From: Spirogloea muscicola | Lineage: Eukaryota; Streptophyta; Zygnematophyceae; Spirogloeales; Spirogloeaceae | Assembly (NCBI GenBank): GCA_009602725.1 | Contig: WELB01000023.1 | Coordinates: 222,081-286,080 of the forward strand | DNA length: 64,000 nucleotides | Direction: 5' to 3' | Shown: piece by piece, positions 21,749 to 34,203 of the stretch | How the letters are laid out: each line of letters opens with the position of its first letter | How positions within the stretch are numbered: position 1 is the stretch's first letter | Made by a program: the position numbers and the translations under genes | The notes under the pieces: model-generated | Databases searched by the model: none | What the model was told of the DNA's origin: nothing | The model's input: the letters and a program-made list of their open reading frames with translations, nothing else

Positions 21749-22692
21749 TGGTGCTGCGAGCGCACCCCCCCTTTCCTCTGGAGTGCCCACCACGGCAGCG
21801 GCCATGGCCGCTCTCCTGCCCTTGTACATACCGGCCTCCCATCGCTGTTGCTCCACGAGCGCCTGCATGGGCGCTTCATCACCTCCCTCGCTTTGTTGTG
21901 AGCCGGCCTCAATTTGTACATAGTACATAGTGCGCCTCCGAGGAGCAAGGCCATTGTCAGATGTCGAGCGGAATGGCATGCCGGCATGCACACCTTGGAC
22001 CAGCCTACCATTGCTAGTCATTGTTCATCTGTTCCATTGGAATTCGTCACACCACGCATTTTCCGGCGGTTGTGTGCTGTCCCCATCGGATGCTTCTGCT
22101 TGCTTGTTGTTGGAAGCACTGGCCCGCCACTAGCGAACTATGGTCATGCATGCAACTCTTGAGAGGATCTTAGCAATCATTGCAGCTGATGGTTGGCATG
22201 CTCCATTTCAGGGGCCTATGCTAGTGTTAGCGGTCTTATGGCAGCCCTGCACCATGGATAAAAGTAGAGGCATAGCCATGGTTCAAGAGCTGAGGTCTGC
22301 AGCTGCCTCCACATGCACAGACAGTAGTAGCCACCTGTGGTAGTGCTGATGCTTGACGGCATAGTAAAGGTCAGGGCCATAGCACATGCATGCACTGAAG
22401 CCGGAGAGGTTCGAGTGCCAGCTCACAGCTGGCAACCTTAATGGGCTCACAACGTAGCAGTAAGCCCTCGTTATAGTCACACAAGTCCAGCCGCTGGCCG
22501 AGGGCGTGAGCCACTGGGAGCCCCTGCCGATTCTGTGATACAAAGGCTGAAACTTCTTGCTCCAGCTCGTAAGCGCAACAATTGGCACATCCTCTCCAAG
22601 AAGTAACTTGGGGTAGCTTCAGAGAGAGAGAGAGAGCAGCTCGCTGTTTTGGCGCAAAGCTTACTGTTTTAATCGATTGTGGTGCATACTGG
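21749..22692. other. Intergenic between Gly-rich gene and golgin-84
   Basis: I see no gene. A short (GA)n run lies at about 22621-22637. The region should hold the convergent 3' UTRs of both neighbours. Confidence 0.5.
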
Positions 22693-25600
22693 CTATCGCA
22701 GGGCAGTTGCTGTGCGGGAGCTCATGAGCCACACGAGCAGCACCCAGGCATGCAGTAGGCAGAGGTAGCCTGCGAGCATGGCGCGTGCAGAGGAGCTGCC
22801 ACGCAGATACCGCGCACCCCCCAAGAAGAGCGAGTCCAGGCCCAGCGCTAGCAGCGAGACCTGGCGCACAACGGCGTTCCCTGCGGCGCCCAGCCCAAAG
22901 TCTTTACCCGCAAATGCTGCCCGCCGGCTCTTGCTGGGCGTGCTGGACCGCGTCAGGCCAAACTCGGGGTCCTCATCGTCTCCATCCCGGTGGTCGAGCA
23001 TGGCAGCGGCCGCCTTCCGCCGCTTTGACTGCAGCAGGGCTGCCGCAGACTCCTCTTCAAGAGTGTTGGTGATGGTCTGACCCCATCACCGGATACCCGA
23101 GGAAACGTCAGTACGCAAGCAAGACTTGATCTTAGGACTGTGGCCCTTTCATCGTTTACAAGGTGCACGTTGCACATTGAGAGATGACCAGCCTCACTGG
23201 AAGCTCCACAGCGAAAAGGTTCATTGCCGACCATGTGATTCCGAGCTTACGACTGGCTAGAGGCCCCACCTCGAGGCGCAATGTGAGTGTGGCCTTCTCG
23301 CTGGCCAGTGCCTCCACCTGCATCAATATCTGCTCGTCAGACCTCTCCAAGGTGTACACCGTAGTCATGCTGCCGAGTTGGTCATCACATCAACTATTAC
23401 CTGCTTCTACACTCGCAGTTGTTTACTAATTACTACAGTTGTTGGCCACCATTGCAAATCACCCGTGATGCACATCTTTGTGGCGCTCTCTTGAGAACGT
23501 GGCACTCGTCAGTCTGAATTGTGAGTCTACCTGGGATTGCTTCTGGATCAACTGGTCAGTCAGCTGCTTCAGATTCTGCTGGAGGTCAATCTCCAGCGCT
23601 GACGGCTGCCGCTGTGCAGACTGCTCAGCCTGCAGCTGTGCCTCCAGCTCCAGAACCTGTCATAAGCCCAACAGGCCCCAGCATGACTAGTTGCAACCAT
23701 CCTTAGTGATGCAAGCAAGTCTGCAGGACCATCTGAGAACCACATGGTGCCTAAGCTGAAAGCTTGAGCTCAAGTCTGAGCTCACAAATACAACTGCTTC
23801 CCTCACCCGTTGTTGCACCTCCTCATACCGGGCATCGAGTACTGCGAGCTCGTCACTTTTTAGAGACGCCTGCTGGGTATCCTGGATCTGCAAGCGTCGT
23901 TTGCATGTAAGAGGATCGTCAGATAATGGAGACAAAATTGTAGGGAGACTGAAGTTGTACTAAGTCTGGCTGCCCTGTCGCTCCTGTATCACTACAAGGT
24001 ACACCCTCATCTGACAATGACATGAGGGTGTGCCTGAGCGAACACTTATGCTGAGGCACACTTACCCCATCCTGCGCCAGTCCTCCATGGCGGAGCTGCT
24101 CCAGCTGTGCAATAGATGATTCGGCCTCTGCTACCTCCTGCTCCATCTCTATTGAAATGACAAACTTGAAAGACCATCAAAGCATTTCACTCAGACACAT
24201 TTCAGCTCTAAATTCAGACATACGGCTTCACCACAAAGCAGGCAGCATGGACAATAGTCACAAACGATCAATCCTGACAGCCTCACCTGCTTGCCTAATC
24301 TCCGCTGTCTCAATCTTCATCTGGAGACTGCGGACGACAGCCACCTGCGAGCACAAGAAAATAGGGCTTGCATGGTGACCAGCCTCAAGAAACCAAACCT
24401 CAAGAATTGCTTGTAATTTTGGGTGAAACATGCCCAAGGATTAGGAAATTATATGGCAGTACCAGCCCAGATTCACTTATATGCTATATGTGGCCCAGCA
24501 ATCGATATTACACCTGCATCCCTGAAGTCTCATCCTAAAGCCAAACAGCAGAGCTGTTCGATTGCCAAGTTGCGCACCTTCTCGTCCAGAGCACGCTGCG
24601 CTGCAGCAAGAGCCTTAGCATGATCCAATGTCTCCGTCTGTCCAACAGCAGCCAAGCATATAGGTAAGACCAGGAACGTCTTTCGGACTCTAAGAGCTGT
24701 AGTCTGTCTCTCCTTGTTGCCTTCAGATTTCTGAAAACCTTGTGTCACGCTTGCCACATTTACAGCTGCTCGTAAACGGCAGCCTTCTGTCCTCCAAAGC
24801 AATGCTCAAAGCGGAAGTACTTAGCAGGCAGGGGTCATCATCAAGCTGAACAGCGCACCTCCAGCGACGCCTCTCGCTGCACTGCCTCCATGCGGGTGCC
24901 GCTGTGAGCGTGCTTCTCGACCTGCACAGCCTGCATGCCCTCCAACATGCTCTCTCGCAGCTTTGCAATCTGCCACTCGCAAGGACGATGAAGCTTGCTT
25001 GAACATCACTCAAAGACCTGCGAGCAATGCAATTCTACAGTATCCTCGGCGTATTTCGACAAACATATCTTAGACATCTGATTGTCCAGCAGCTGCCTGC
25101 AGCACTATCAAAACAACTAGGACAAAGGACAAGCAGAATACGTGTCCCACCTCTTTGGCATGCTCCTCGGCAGCTGTTGCAACCTGCCACTTGATACCCT
25201 CTCGCGTCTCCTCCAACCGCACCAGCTCCTGCTCCTGCTCCTGCAGTGCCACCGTCGCAGCGGAGGCAGCCAGGTTCTCCTGCAGCATCGACGCAACACA
25301 ATGTTCAAGAGGGAGCTCAGGTCACTGACATTCTGTGGTACTCTGAGCAACTCCTTAAGCAATGCAGGCGCTGTGCGCGCCACACTCTGTCGCAGGTTTC
25401 AGCACTGCGCTTGCACCTGCAAGATACGTCGAGCCAGGGCCGCGGCCTGGTCGGCCTCCTCCTTGGCGGCCGCAGCGCGGGCCATGGCCTCGTCGGCGCT
25501 GTCCTCCTCGTCATCGGAGGACATTGTCGTGCCCGAGACGGACTCGTCGTCGTCGTCATCCTCCTCCTCCTCCTCACCAGCACTGCTGTGCCTGCTGGCC

Positions 25601-27528
25601 CCATCGCTGTCCAGCTGCTGCAGCCGCTTGTCAGCAGTGTCACTGCTCTTTCTCCCGGCCTTGAAGAAGCTGGAGATCCCGATGGGGCCCCCGCCACCGC
25701 CTCTTGCCGCCCCAGCTGGCGCGCCATTGGCATAGCCCCGCCGGCCCTGTCGTGGCGGCAGGTCCAGAGGGCTTGCCCGCCCGTCAACGTCGCCGCCCGA
25801 CATCTCGCCTGCCGACTGTGTGCCACGCGTCTGGATGCCCTCGATGTATGCAGCAATGAGGTCGTCGTCTTTGCCCAGCGCCTCACTCGGCCTGCCTGCT
25901 GACGCCATCTCTCGGGCAGGGGACGAGCTGCTGGTAGCTGCTGCTGGCGCATCCGTCGCACCTTCTGTGTACTGCGCGGGCTCAGTAGCTTCTCCGCCGC
26001 TCTCCGTAGACACCGCCGAGACGCGGTGGCTGTCGTCCGAGGGCATGCCCTGCTCGATGGAGCTGCCATTGCCTGCCTGTGTAGGCAGGGCATCTGCGGC
26101 TTCCTTCGCATAGCCAGCCATGGGCCCTGCACCGGCCTCAACATCGGGTCTAGCAAGGAGGGGCTCCACCACGGTGCCATCCTCCGCCAAAGCATCTGGC
26201 TTTCCCAGATGCACATCCTCCTCAAAAGTAGCACCTCCATGGGCGCCGGTGTCTTCGAGGGCGGCACCTGTTGTCAAAGCTCTGCTCCCACCATCCGGGA
26301 CTTTGCCTTCTTCCGTTGCCTCAAGAACAGCACGCTGTGCTGCCGACGAGGTGTCAGCAGCGCCGACAAGTGGGGCAGGGCATGCCGCTTGTGCAGGCTG
26401 CTCGCTGACACCAGCCGCAGTGGCAGCTGCAGCCCTGCCGTCAGAGGCAGGACCTGCTGCCGCTGCTGTGGTGGCTTCCATGGCTGCAGGACAAGTGGCG
26501 GTAGCACTCCTCTCGGCCTGCGCAGCCGTGTCCTGGACCGCCAGAAGCTTGCTGCCTGGCTTCGCCGTGACATCAATGGTGTCTGCCACAATTTGAGTAC
26601 TTGCTGTAGTTGGCGCACCCGAAGCGACAGGCTCTGTCCTCCCAGGCGCTGCTTCACGACTCGCTGCTGCTGGTGCTGCTGCCGGCACCACCTGGCCTCT
26701 GCCCTTCGAGACTGCATGGCTCCGGAGGGCGCCGCCACCGCCAGTGACTGTCCCAGCGAGACTCCCGCTGGCCTCCCTGCCTGCCGAGCTCGGCGCATCT
26801 CTCGTGCGCTGCTCGCTCCGGCCGATGCTTCCCCCAGTGGAGCCGAGCAGGACTCCCCAGTCGTCCTCCTTGGCAGACTTCGCCGCCCTCAGAGGCGGCT
26901 GCCTGGCCGCAAGCCTCGCCCTGCCACTCGTTGCGTAGCCAGCGGCAGACCCGTTGCCTGACGTCGAGGCGGGCCCCGGGTCAGCGTCCAGTCGCGGGTC
27001 AGAATGGTAAGCGCCAACAGTAACTGCGGCTTGTGCGCGGCCATCGGAGCCTGCAAGCGGCGATTGCTGCTGGCCGTCCGAGTGGTACTGGCGGCGGTGT
27101 GGCGGTGGCCGCGCGGCGTCGGAGTCCTCCGACTCGCTGCCGCGGCCCGCGGCGTCCGCGTCGCCTTGCCTCAGGGACCCTGCCGCCTTCTCATCAATCT
27201 GGCGAAAGGGCAGCCGCTCGTCAAGACACGCCCCCATTGTAAATAGCTAACGGCGATGGTAAGGTAACCTCGTCTCGCCGCGACAGAGGCGCTGCTGCAG
27301 CGGCTGCTGGCTCGACAGCCCAGCCGGCAAGGCATCCATGACCGTCGTCGGCCGCGCGCCGGCTCTCGAGAAGCCGGCTACCGGTCATTCGAGCCGGACG
27401 CCGGGAACTGGCCTAGGACAGCGCCGAGCGCGGCGGCGGCTTCGGCGCCTGTTTCGCCGCAGATGGCGCGGGGTTCGTCGGCGTACCTTGTTAAGGAACG
27501 ACTCCGCGGCGCGAAGCCAGCCGGCCAT
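22693..27528 (-). CDS. Golgin-84-like Golgi tethering protein
   Basis: Eleven exons on the minus strand: 27487-27528, 25417-27198, 25151-25279, 24859-24969, 24578-24637, 24287-24344, 24066-24148, 23807-23887, 23531-23656, 23270-23317, 22693-23052; all phases close, giving about 959 residues. Exon 1 encodes only MAGWLRAAESFLNK, the conserved start of plant golgin-84 proteins. Exon 2 is a 594-codon low-complexity acidic region. Exons 3-10 form a continuous coiled coil (QEQEQELVRLEETREGIKW, LEALRH-type heptads, then QLTDQLIQKQSQ joined to VEALASEKATLTLRLE). The last exon has LGLDSLFLGGARYLRG, then ARAMLAGYLCLLHAWVLLVW, the single C-terminal transmembrane anchor of golgin-84/GOLGA5. The gene is divergent from UBP6 with about 830 bp between starts. 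Confidence 0.9.
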
Positions 27529-28268
27529 GGCGCCGGCACCATCAACGGCCGTCTCCGGCGCCGCTGCGGCTCCCCGCCCCAGCGAGATGGCCTCCCGGGG
27601 CCCGCGCCGCCGCGGCGAGCGCCACGCCGACGGCGAGGCCGCGGGCGGCCAGCGATGGCGACGGCGGCGGCGGGCCTCCTGGCGCGGTGGTGGCGGCGGC
27701 TATCACGGCGCAGGCGGCGATTTTAGCGACAACTTGCCGGTGAGTTGTCGGCGGCCGTCTTGACGGCGAGCGCGGGCCTCCCGCTGAGCTCCGCTCCGAG
27801 ACCAAGAGTCGCCGCTTGGCAGTGATGGGGCAAGTGCTTTCGCGCCGTCGAGGAAGCGACGGCGGCGCCCACTAGCGGAGCGAGCCCGCTCGCTAAACCC
27901 ACGGTAAGTGTCCTTCGGCAGAGCTCGCTTCTTCTCTGCCTTCTCCTCTTTTGTTTACATGTTTTTGTTTAATTCTTCTCGTTCTCAGTTTCCTCTTTTC
28001 TGGGCTTGGCGAATCACAGCCATCGCCGTCAACTGAGCACTCGAATATCGAGCACCCAGTGGCCACTTGAGTCGCTGTGTGCTTTAGCCCTTTTTCTGGC
28101 CCGTTCGAGCATTGATAAATGATTTATGATGGTGTTATTTTCCCTGGGCTGGCCAATCACAACCATCGCCCTATACTGGGAAAAGCCGTCCCATATATCA
28201 GCTAGACCACCCCGCCGCCTTCTACACGCAAGTCCCTCCACAGCCATCGTCCTCCGCCACCTCCGCCG

Positions 28269-28299
<31 letters not shown>

Positions 28300-28357
28300 A
28301 GCAGGCCGCCACGCCCGACAGTCCTCGTGGGAGAGCTCGCCGGCGCGGGTCGCAGCC
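27529..28357. other. Divergent promoter region of golgin-84 and UBP6
   Basis: The shared upstream region carries a reverse-oriented SINE-like repeat at about 28005-28190 (ending CACAACCATCGCCCTATACTGG) and a (GCC)n run at about 28255-28300. No TATA box can be assigned with confidence. Confidence 0.6.
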
Positions 28358-31300
28358 ATGGTGAAGGGTGAGCGTGCACCTCGCCAGCCCCCATTTCCTG
28401 ACGGAGGCGGGACTGTCGCTTGCTCGCACCAGGCTCCTTGCCTGACCGAACTCAGTGGCAGTCAGCTGAGACGGACAAGGATCAGTAGGGACACTGAATC
28501 TCGTCCGCAAGACCATCAGTCGGTCCGATTCACTCGCCGCTGAAGCGACTCGGCTGTCGGGGCTTTGAGTATTCCCAACAAGGCACTTCCGCCACTGACC
28601 CGCATGCCGCAACAATCGAGACAGTTTGCGTGCTTCTGTGGGCAAGGGGACACGTCTGCGCGAAGCTGCGCTTGACTTGCCGCCGGCTCTGCCCAAATCA
28701 GAAGTTGGTTCTGACCAGTCGGAGGCTGCCTCGAGCACTTCGTGCGGGAGCATCTGTTGTCGGGGCAGCGCGCCCATGCAAGTGCTGACGACAGTGGCAA
28801 GCTGCCCGGGATTGCACCCGTTGCAGTGAGCGTCAAGTGGCAGAAGGAGCTCTTCGAAGACGTGGAGATCGACACCAGCCAGCCGCCCCTGGTCTTCAAG
28901 GGGCAGATGTTTGCCCTGACTGGTGTTGCACCTGAGCGCCAGAAGATCATGGTCAAGGGAGGCCTTCTTCAGGTGCCTCCTCGTTTTGCACATCAGTTAC
29001 TGGCCAGAAAGTGCCAATAGTGCTCCACTTTTGGGAACATGAATCTCGAGCAATGATCCTTTCAATCTTGTTCTTACTCAGCTGCAGTGGAAATAAGCAT
29101 GCGTAACAACCTCTCTTACTACCCAACCTTGTCTTCTCAAAATTGAGGGTAAACATTTGTCAAGCATCTATTCGAAGTGCGCTTGTTAAAGTCCCGTGCG
29201 TGCTCTGCAGGATGACGCCGAGTGGTCAAAGGTGGCCATCAAGGAGGTCAGCTGTCAACAACAGCACCTTTGTCAGAAAATATGCTCCTTGTAGCCGTGG
29301 CTTGTAATAGTTGCATAGCTGTAGCTGTAGCGGCCTCGTGGTTGATTTACACAGCAAGGTGCACACATGCCAGCAAATCAACAACCCTAAACCCAAGGCA
29401 CTCTTTTGCTGTATAACAGGGTCAAAAGCTGATGATGATGGGAACCGCTGATGCCTTGCCGAGCCAGCCAGTAGACAAGACGACTTTTCTGGAGGACCTG
29501 CCGCATGAGGAGCAGGAAGCTGCTGCAAACGTGAGTGATTGCTGCCATTGGGATGCGCAAGTCCCACAGTCAGTCTTGCGGTTGTCAAATTGCAGTGGGA
29601 TGTTGTGAGTGCTATCTGATAGCGCAAGTGCTCTGGCCAGTGCTTGTTCCACTTGTAGCTTGGTCAGTATGAGAGCAGAGGTTTACAAAGTGACGGTCGT
29701 TAAGCTTTAGGGACTGTTCATAATTTAAGGACTCGAGTATGCCACTGCAGTCGGAGTACAGCGCAGGCTTGATCAATCTGGGAGAAACGTGTTACATGAA
29801 TTCAACCATCCAGTGTCTACAACATGTGCCTGAACTAAATTCTGCTCTCAGCCTGTGAGGTTTCCCAGCTTGGTGTTGCATGGTCTCACATGGACACTCT
29901 TTAGTCTGTGCATGATAATTGTAGTCCATGGAGTCAGTGATTGTTGGCCACAAGCTACACTTCGCACTTACTTTGATAGCATGCATGGTAGAGCTATTGG
30001 CTCATCAAAGATTGCAAATAAGAGCTTGTATGGATCAAGGATTCAGAGTACTCCTGCTTATCTCTCTGAACATGTCAAGGCTTACGCAGTAGAAGCTTTA
30101 GCTGACTTTGGCGATTTGGAGTACCTGTGCAGCTATTCAGATGGGTCAGGCATTACCCAGGACAGATCTCATAAGCTCGCGCTGGCAACTCGGGACCTCT
30201 TTGTGGAGCTCAAGACCAGTCAAAAGCCAGTTGCTCCCTTCCGCTTTACAATGGTCAGTACCCTTATGGTGCTGTCGAGATAAGCCCTGCAGATCCGAAT
30301 AGCAATTCAATGTTTGGTAATCGTCGCTGTTCAATCTCGTAGTCCTGTAACTTTTTGCATCGGCCGATGACGTCCTGCAGTTCCTGCGGGAGCTGTTTCC
30401 TCAATTTGCTGAGACCGGAGAGGGCGGTGCACCCATGCAGCAGGTATCTCGACATACCTTCTCATGTTCTTTTGAGCACCACATTTTGGAGAGTTGTATG
30501 TCTCCTTGATTTCTTGCATATATAACTGTCAATATCCTGTCTGCATGATGACTTTCATCTGCTGAAGCATTCCTGTACTTCTGTGCCGAATTTAGGAAGT
30601 ACTAGCAGGAGGCAATGCTGCAGTAGTCATCCTACAGAACTGTCGCATTAGGCAGGTTCAGTGTATTTATCATGTTTCCCCATTTCGCACGTAACAGTCT
30701 TGTTTCCATACTTGCCAGGATGCAGAGGAGTGTTGGACACAGCTACTTTCCACACTTTCAGAACGCCTGAAATCCAGTAGTGTGAGCACAGCAGGTGCAG
30801 GCAGGTGTGGGCACACACAAGAGTCCCTTGAACTTGATGGTGTGGAATCTAGTTTACAGTACTTCAGAAGAAGGCCCACGGGAGGTAGCTCTATGCCAAA
30901 ATCACAGATAGCTCAACCAGAATTTAGAATGAAGAGTTCAGTATCAGAGTCTTTGGTCTGCTTAGCTACTATGTACGCAGGAGAGAAAAGTGGGAGGGAG
31001 GGAGGGTGGGGGGGTGGGAGAAGAACCAGCATCAATATTTTGATGAAATGTCAAGCACCGAGATGCTTCTCCTTCACTCAAAATGACGGAGGACAAAATT
31101 ATCGTCATGGTCTGCTCACAGTGGTGTGTATCCTCTTTAGAGAAGGATTGCTGAAAGCTGCCTCTAGCCTTTACCAGGGTGTTCATATACTTGATACTTG
31201 CAGGCTTGCTGACCCAGTCAAGGAGTTGTTCGGCATCGAATTTGTCAGCACGTAAGTCCATTCGCTGAGTCCTGCAGACTCAGGAATATGGTTCCATGCC

Positions 31301-34203
31301 TCCACTTTGCCTCCAGGCTGCCTGTGCGTATCTTATTTCACTGTTGCACAGGAAATGTATACACAACAAGGTAAACATAGTATGTCAGTCCAATGTGGGG
31401 ATGACCAACATGCAATTCCAATTTTCAGCTGTATTTCTTGCTCTTGAGTCAGCTTCTCAGCATCTTCATATGTTCTCCTGTCTGCGGAGGTCAAACATAC
31501 CTGACAAAGCTTATCAGTGTGGCTATTTGCATGCTTTTGCAGGCTTCGCTGTGCCGAAACTGGAGAGGAAAGCATAGAGAAAGAGACTGTGTACATGCTG
31601 AAGTGTCACATCTCTGCGGAGGTCAATTTCTTACAGGAAGGTCTGAAGCAGGTGCGGTTGGTCAGTTGCCAAGCCACATCTGCAATGGAACCAACATGTG
31701 CCTAACTTATCATCAAACAGCATCTGGTATATATGTAATCAAGGGGCTCAGCAGTCTTGCCTTTTCCTAATTGTGGACTATAAGCTAGCCATGGGCTCTG
31801 CTCACGTTTCCTTGAAGCTTCTGGCAGGGCTTGAAGGATGAAGTGGAGAAGAACTCTGCCCAACTAGGCCGTAGTACTATATTCAAGAGAGATTCACTCA
31901 TCAGTCGGTTGCCTAAGTGAGTTGTCGTGAAATATTGAGCCAAATGTATTGGGTGTGTCCCTTAATTTTACTTTTTGAACGGCAGGCTTTATCTGTTTTA
32001 CACCAATAGTATTGTTACATTGCCTGCATGCTAAGTGTAGTTTCTTATAGCCTGGCAAGCTCTTGTCAATTGTAGGAGCTTTCGAGTCACAGCAGCAACA
32101 TGCATGCATGTTAACTGGAGAGTCCTGGCTTGCGAGACAATTACCACATATACAATGTTCCTGGATCAACTTTACTTGCTATGCTTGCAGGTACTTGACT
32201 GTCCAGTTTGTGCGCTTCTTCTGGAAGAGAGAATCTCAACAAAAGGCCAAGATACTGCGAGTAAGTTTGTAGTCTGCAGATTACTACCATGACTGCCTTT
32301 ATTTGCTAGTGCTCAAGAATGTAATCTGGCAGTTGCAAGAAAGTGTTGGCCACAGTCGCAACTAAGTATATACGTTCTTGATGAATGTTGTTTTTTGGCT
32401 GCAGAAAGTCGGGTATCCGCTAGTACTTGACATATATGCTTTCTGCACAGAGGAGCTGAAGGAGGCCCTTACTGAGCCGCGAAAGGTACTGGTATCTGTA
32501 GTGCTCTGACTTAGCAATGCAAGACAGTTACGTGTCAAATCTGCACCTAAATTATCAGTGTCCTGCAAGCACTTGATAGGCAGAATACCGGGGTGCCCAC
32601 TCTCAGCTTGTGTCTGTTCCACCGAATGGGAAAAGTGTTGGTCGCCAAGTACAGCTGCCGATGATTGCTTTACTGCATCGGTGGAGAAAGCACTGGCTGC
32701 CTGTACACACTGCTGGTGTAGCATGGCTCTTGCACTTACCAGCCATCTTTGCTGGTCTGCGTAGGCCGCGGTGGCTGAGGACGAACGGAAGGCTGGCTTG
32801 GAGAAGGCCACCAGTAATGGCAAGGTGGTTGGCCATGATGCAAGCAAGGACGTGGAGGCAACGCGCGCATCAAGTGGTGCAGTGCCAGAGGCGGCTGCCC
32901 AGGTTGATAACTCCACTGCTATGGAAGCTGATGTTAACATGGCTGATAGCAAGGTAACATTGTCACCCATCCAGGTGTCGCATACGTCGCTCGGTTTAAG
33001 AAGTAGTTATATGACCTGTGCTCCCTAAATTAACATGGGACTTGGCAGAAAGGACCGTAGAGAGGTCTGCCTTTGTGTTCAGGCATGTCTCAGGTCCTGT
33101 CACTCGATGAATTTGTGTAAGCATGCAGGAATTAGAAGCAGTGTTAGACTAGCTTAAGAGAGTCAGGAAGGTCTCTGTTGCTGCTTCTGACCCGCTCACC
33201 GCTTGCTGGCATGTCATCAGGAGTCAGATAGGCCCACGACATCATTCACCAATGGCGAAGGCTCTTCGCAAGGTACCAGGATGACCAACAAAGATTTATC
33301 ATGTGTTGTGCACACTTGTGCAGCTTCCCTCTTTCATCTTGCTGCTAATGATCGTCCCATATACTGATGTTTAAGGTGTGCACCTAGGAGCAGAGCGTGA
33401 GGCCCATTATCTTGAAGCCCATTATCATGTGCCTATTTGAGAAATTAGTTTTAACGAGAGCCAGTGATTGTTAAGTGGCAAATTCAGGGGCATATATAGT
33501 GAAGGCACCATGGTCTGACTTGGTGTGTTGCTGTGGGTGGACTTGCTCAGCAACATTATCAGGCGTCGATGAACAGAAGCGCTTAACGGGAATGTACGAC
33601 CTTGTGTCTGTCCTCACCCACAAGGGACGGAGTGCTGATTCTGGGCACTATGTGTCATGGGTCAAGCAAGAGAGTGGTATGCAAACCCGCCAACATCAGG
33701 ACCTATAGAGGCTCCTCTTATGCTTGTTCGCTGTGACCAAGCACGAGCATTCTCTGAGTAAAGGTTAGCAAATGCAAGAATGAGGAAGCTGCACAGATTG
33801 CTGCAGTCTTTGGGCAAAGCTGTTCAAGGATCTCAGTGATTGAGTGCAGTCTGGGGGCCTGTGAGCAGGTACATGGGTGAATTATACCGATGAGAAATTG
33901 TTCCCCAAAAATGACGATGATATTGTGCGTTTATCAGGCGGAGGTACTCGCCCTGCATTTATTGTTCCACCTGAGCCGACGCCCATGGCATCCTATTCAA
34001 AGTCTCATTCCCAGCCATATTAATGGGCTATAAAACACATCAGCAGATTAGCCATCTACAGTTGCTATACATCTTAACCATGTCACTTGCCAACACTGTG
34101 TACGCAAGCTTCACTGACTTGTATGTCAATGGTACTCCTGGCAGGGGACTGGCATATGGCGTACATTCTTCTGTACAAGGCGCGGCTAGCACCAGCAGGG
34201 TGA
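28358..34203 (+). CDS. UBP6: Ubiquitin C-terminal hydrolase, UBP6/USP14 family
   Basis: Seventeen exons: 28358-28367, 28827-28972, 29211-29246, 29420-29530, 29751-29854, 30133-30253, 30381-30443, 30719-30804, 31204-31251, 31543-31651, 31828-31916, 32191-32260, 32405-32485, 32765-32953, 33577-33676, 33869-33943, 34145-34203; about 498 residues, close to plant UBP6. The N-terminal ubiquitin-like domain (SVKWQKELFEDVEID to KLMMMGTAD) docks on the 19S proteasome base in this family; the rest is a USP domain that trims ubiquitin chains. Cys box NLGETCYMNS has Cys115; QQDAEECWTQLL follows; YLTVQFVRFFWKRE and the His box SADSGHYVSWVKQE (His445) are clear. Two positions are unusual: Glu113 where relatives have Asn, and Thr461 where the catalytic Asp is expected (WVNYTDEK). 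The 63-residue exon 14 is an acidic linker. Confidence 0.95.
30991..31020 (+). repeat. G-quadruplex-type G-tract run in UBP6 intron 8
   Basis: GGGAGGGAGGGAGGGTGGGG followed by GGGTGGG on the sense strand, between exons 8 and 9. It has more than four G3 tracts with 1-nt loops, the strongest type of quadruplex motif. Confidence 0.8.

Noticed and set aside
20978-22021. 347-codon minus-strand frame over the Gly-rich gene
   Set aside because: Ala/Pro-rich antisense reading of GGC codons that spans the gap and repeat sequence; the plus strand gives a more protein-like C-terminus.
27199-27237. Met at 27237 as the golgin-84 start
   Set aside because: It lies in the intron upstream of the acceptor used by the 42-nt first exon, which carries the family-conserved start.
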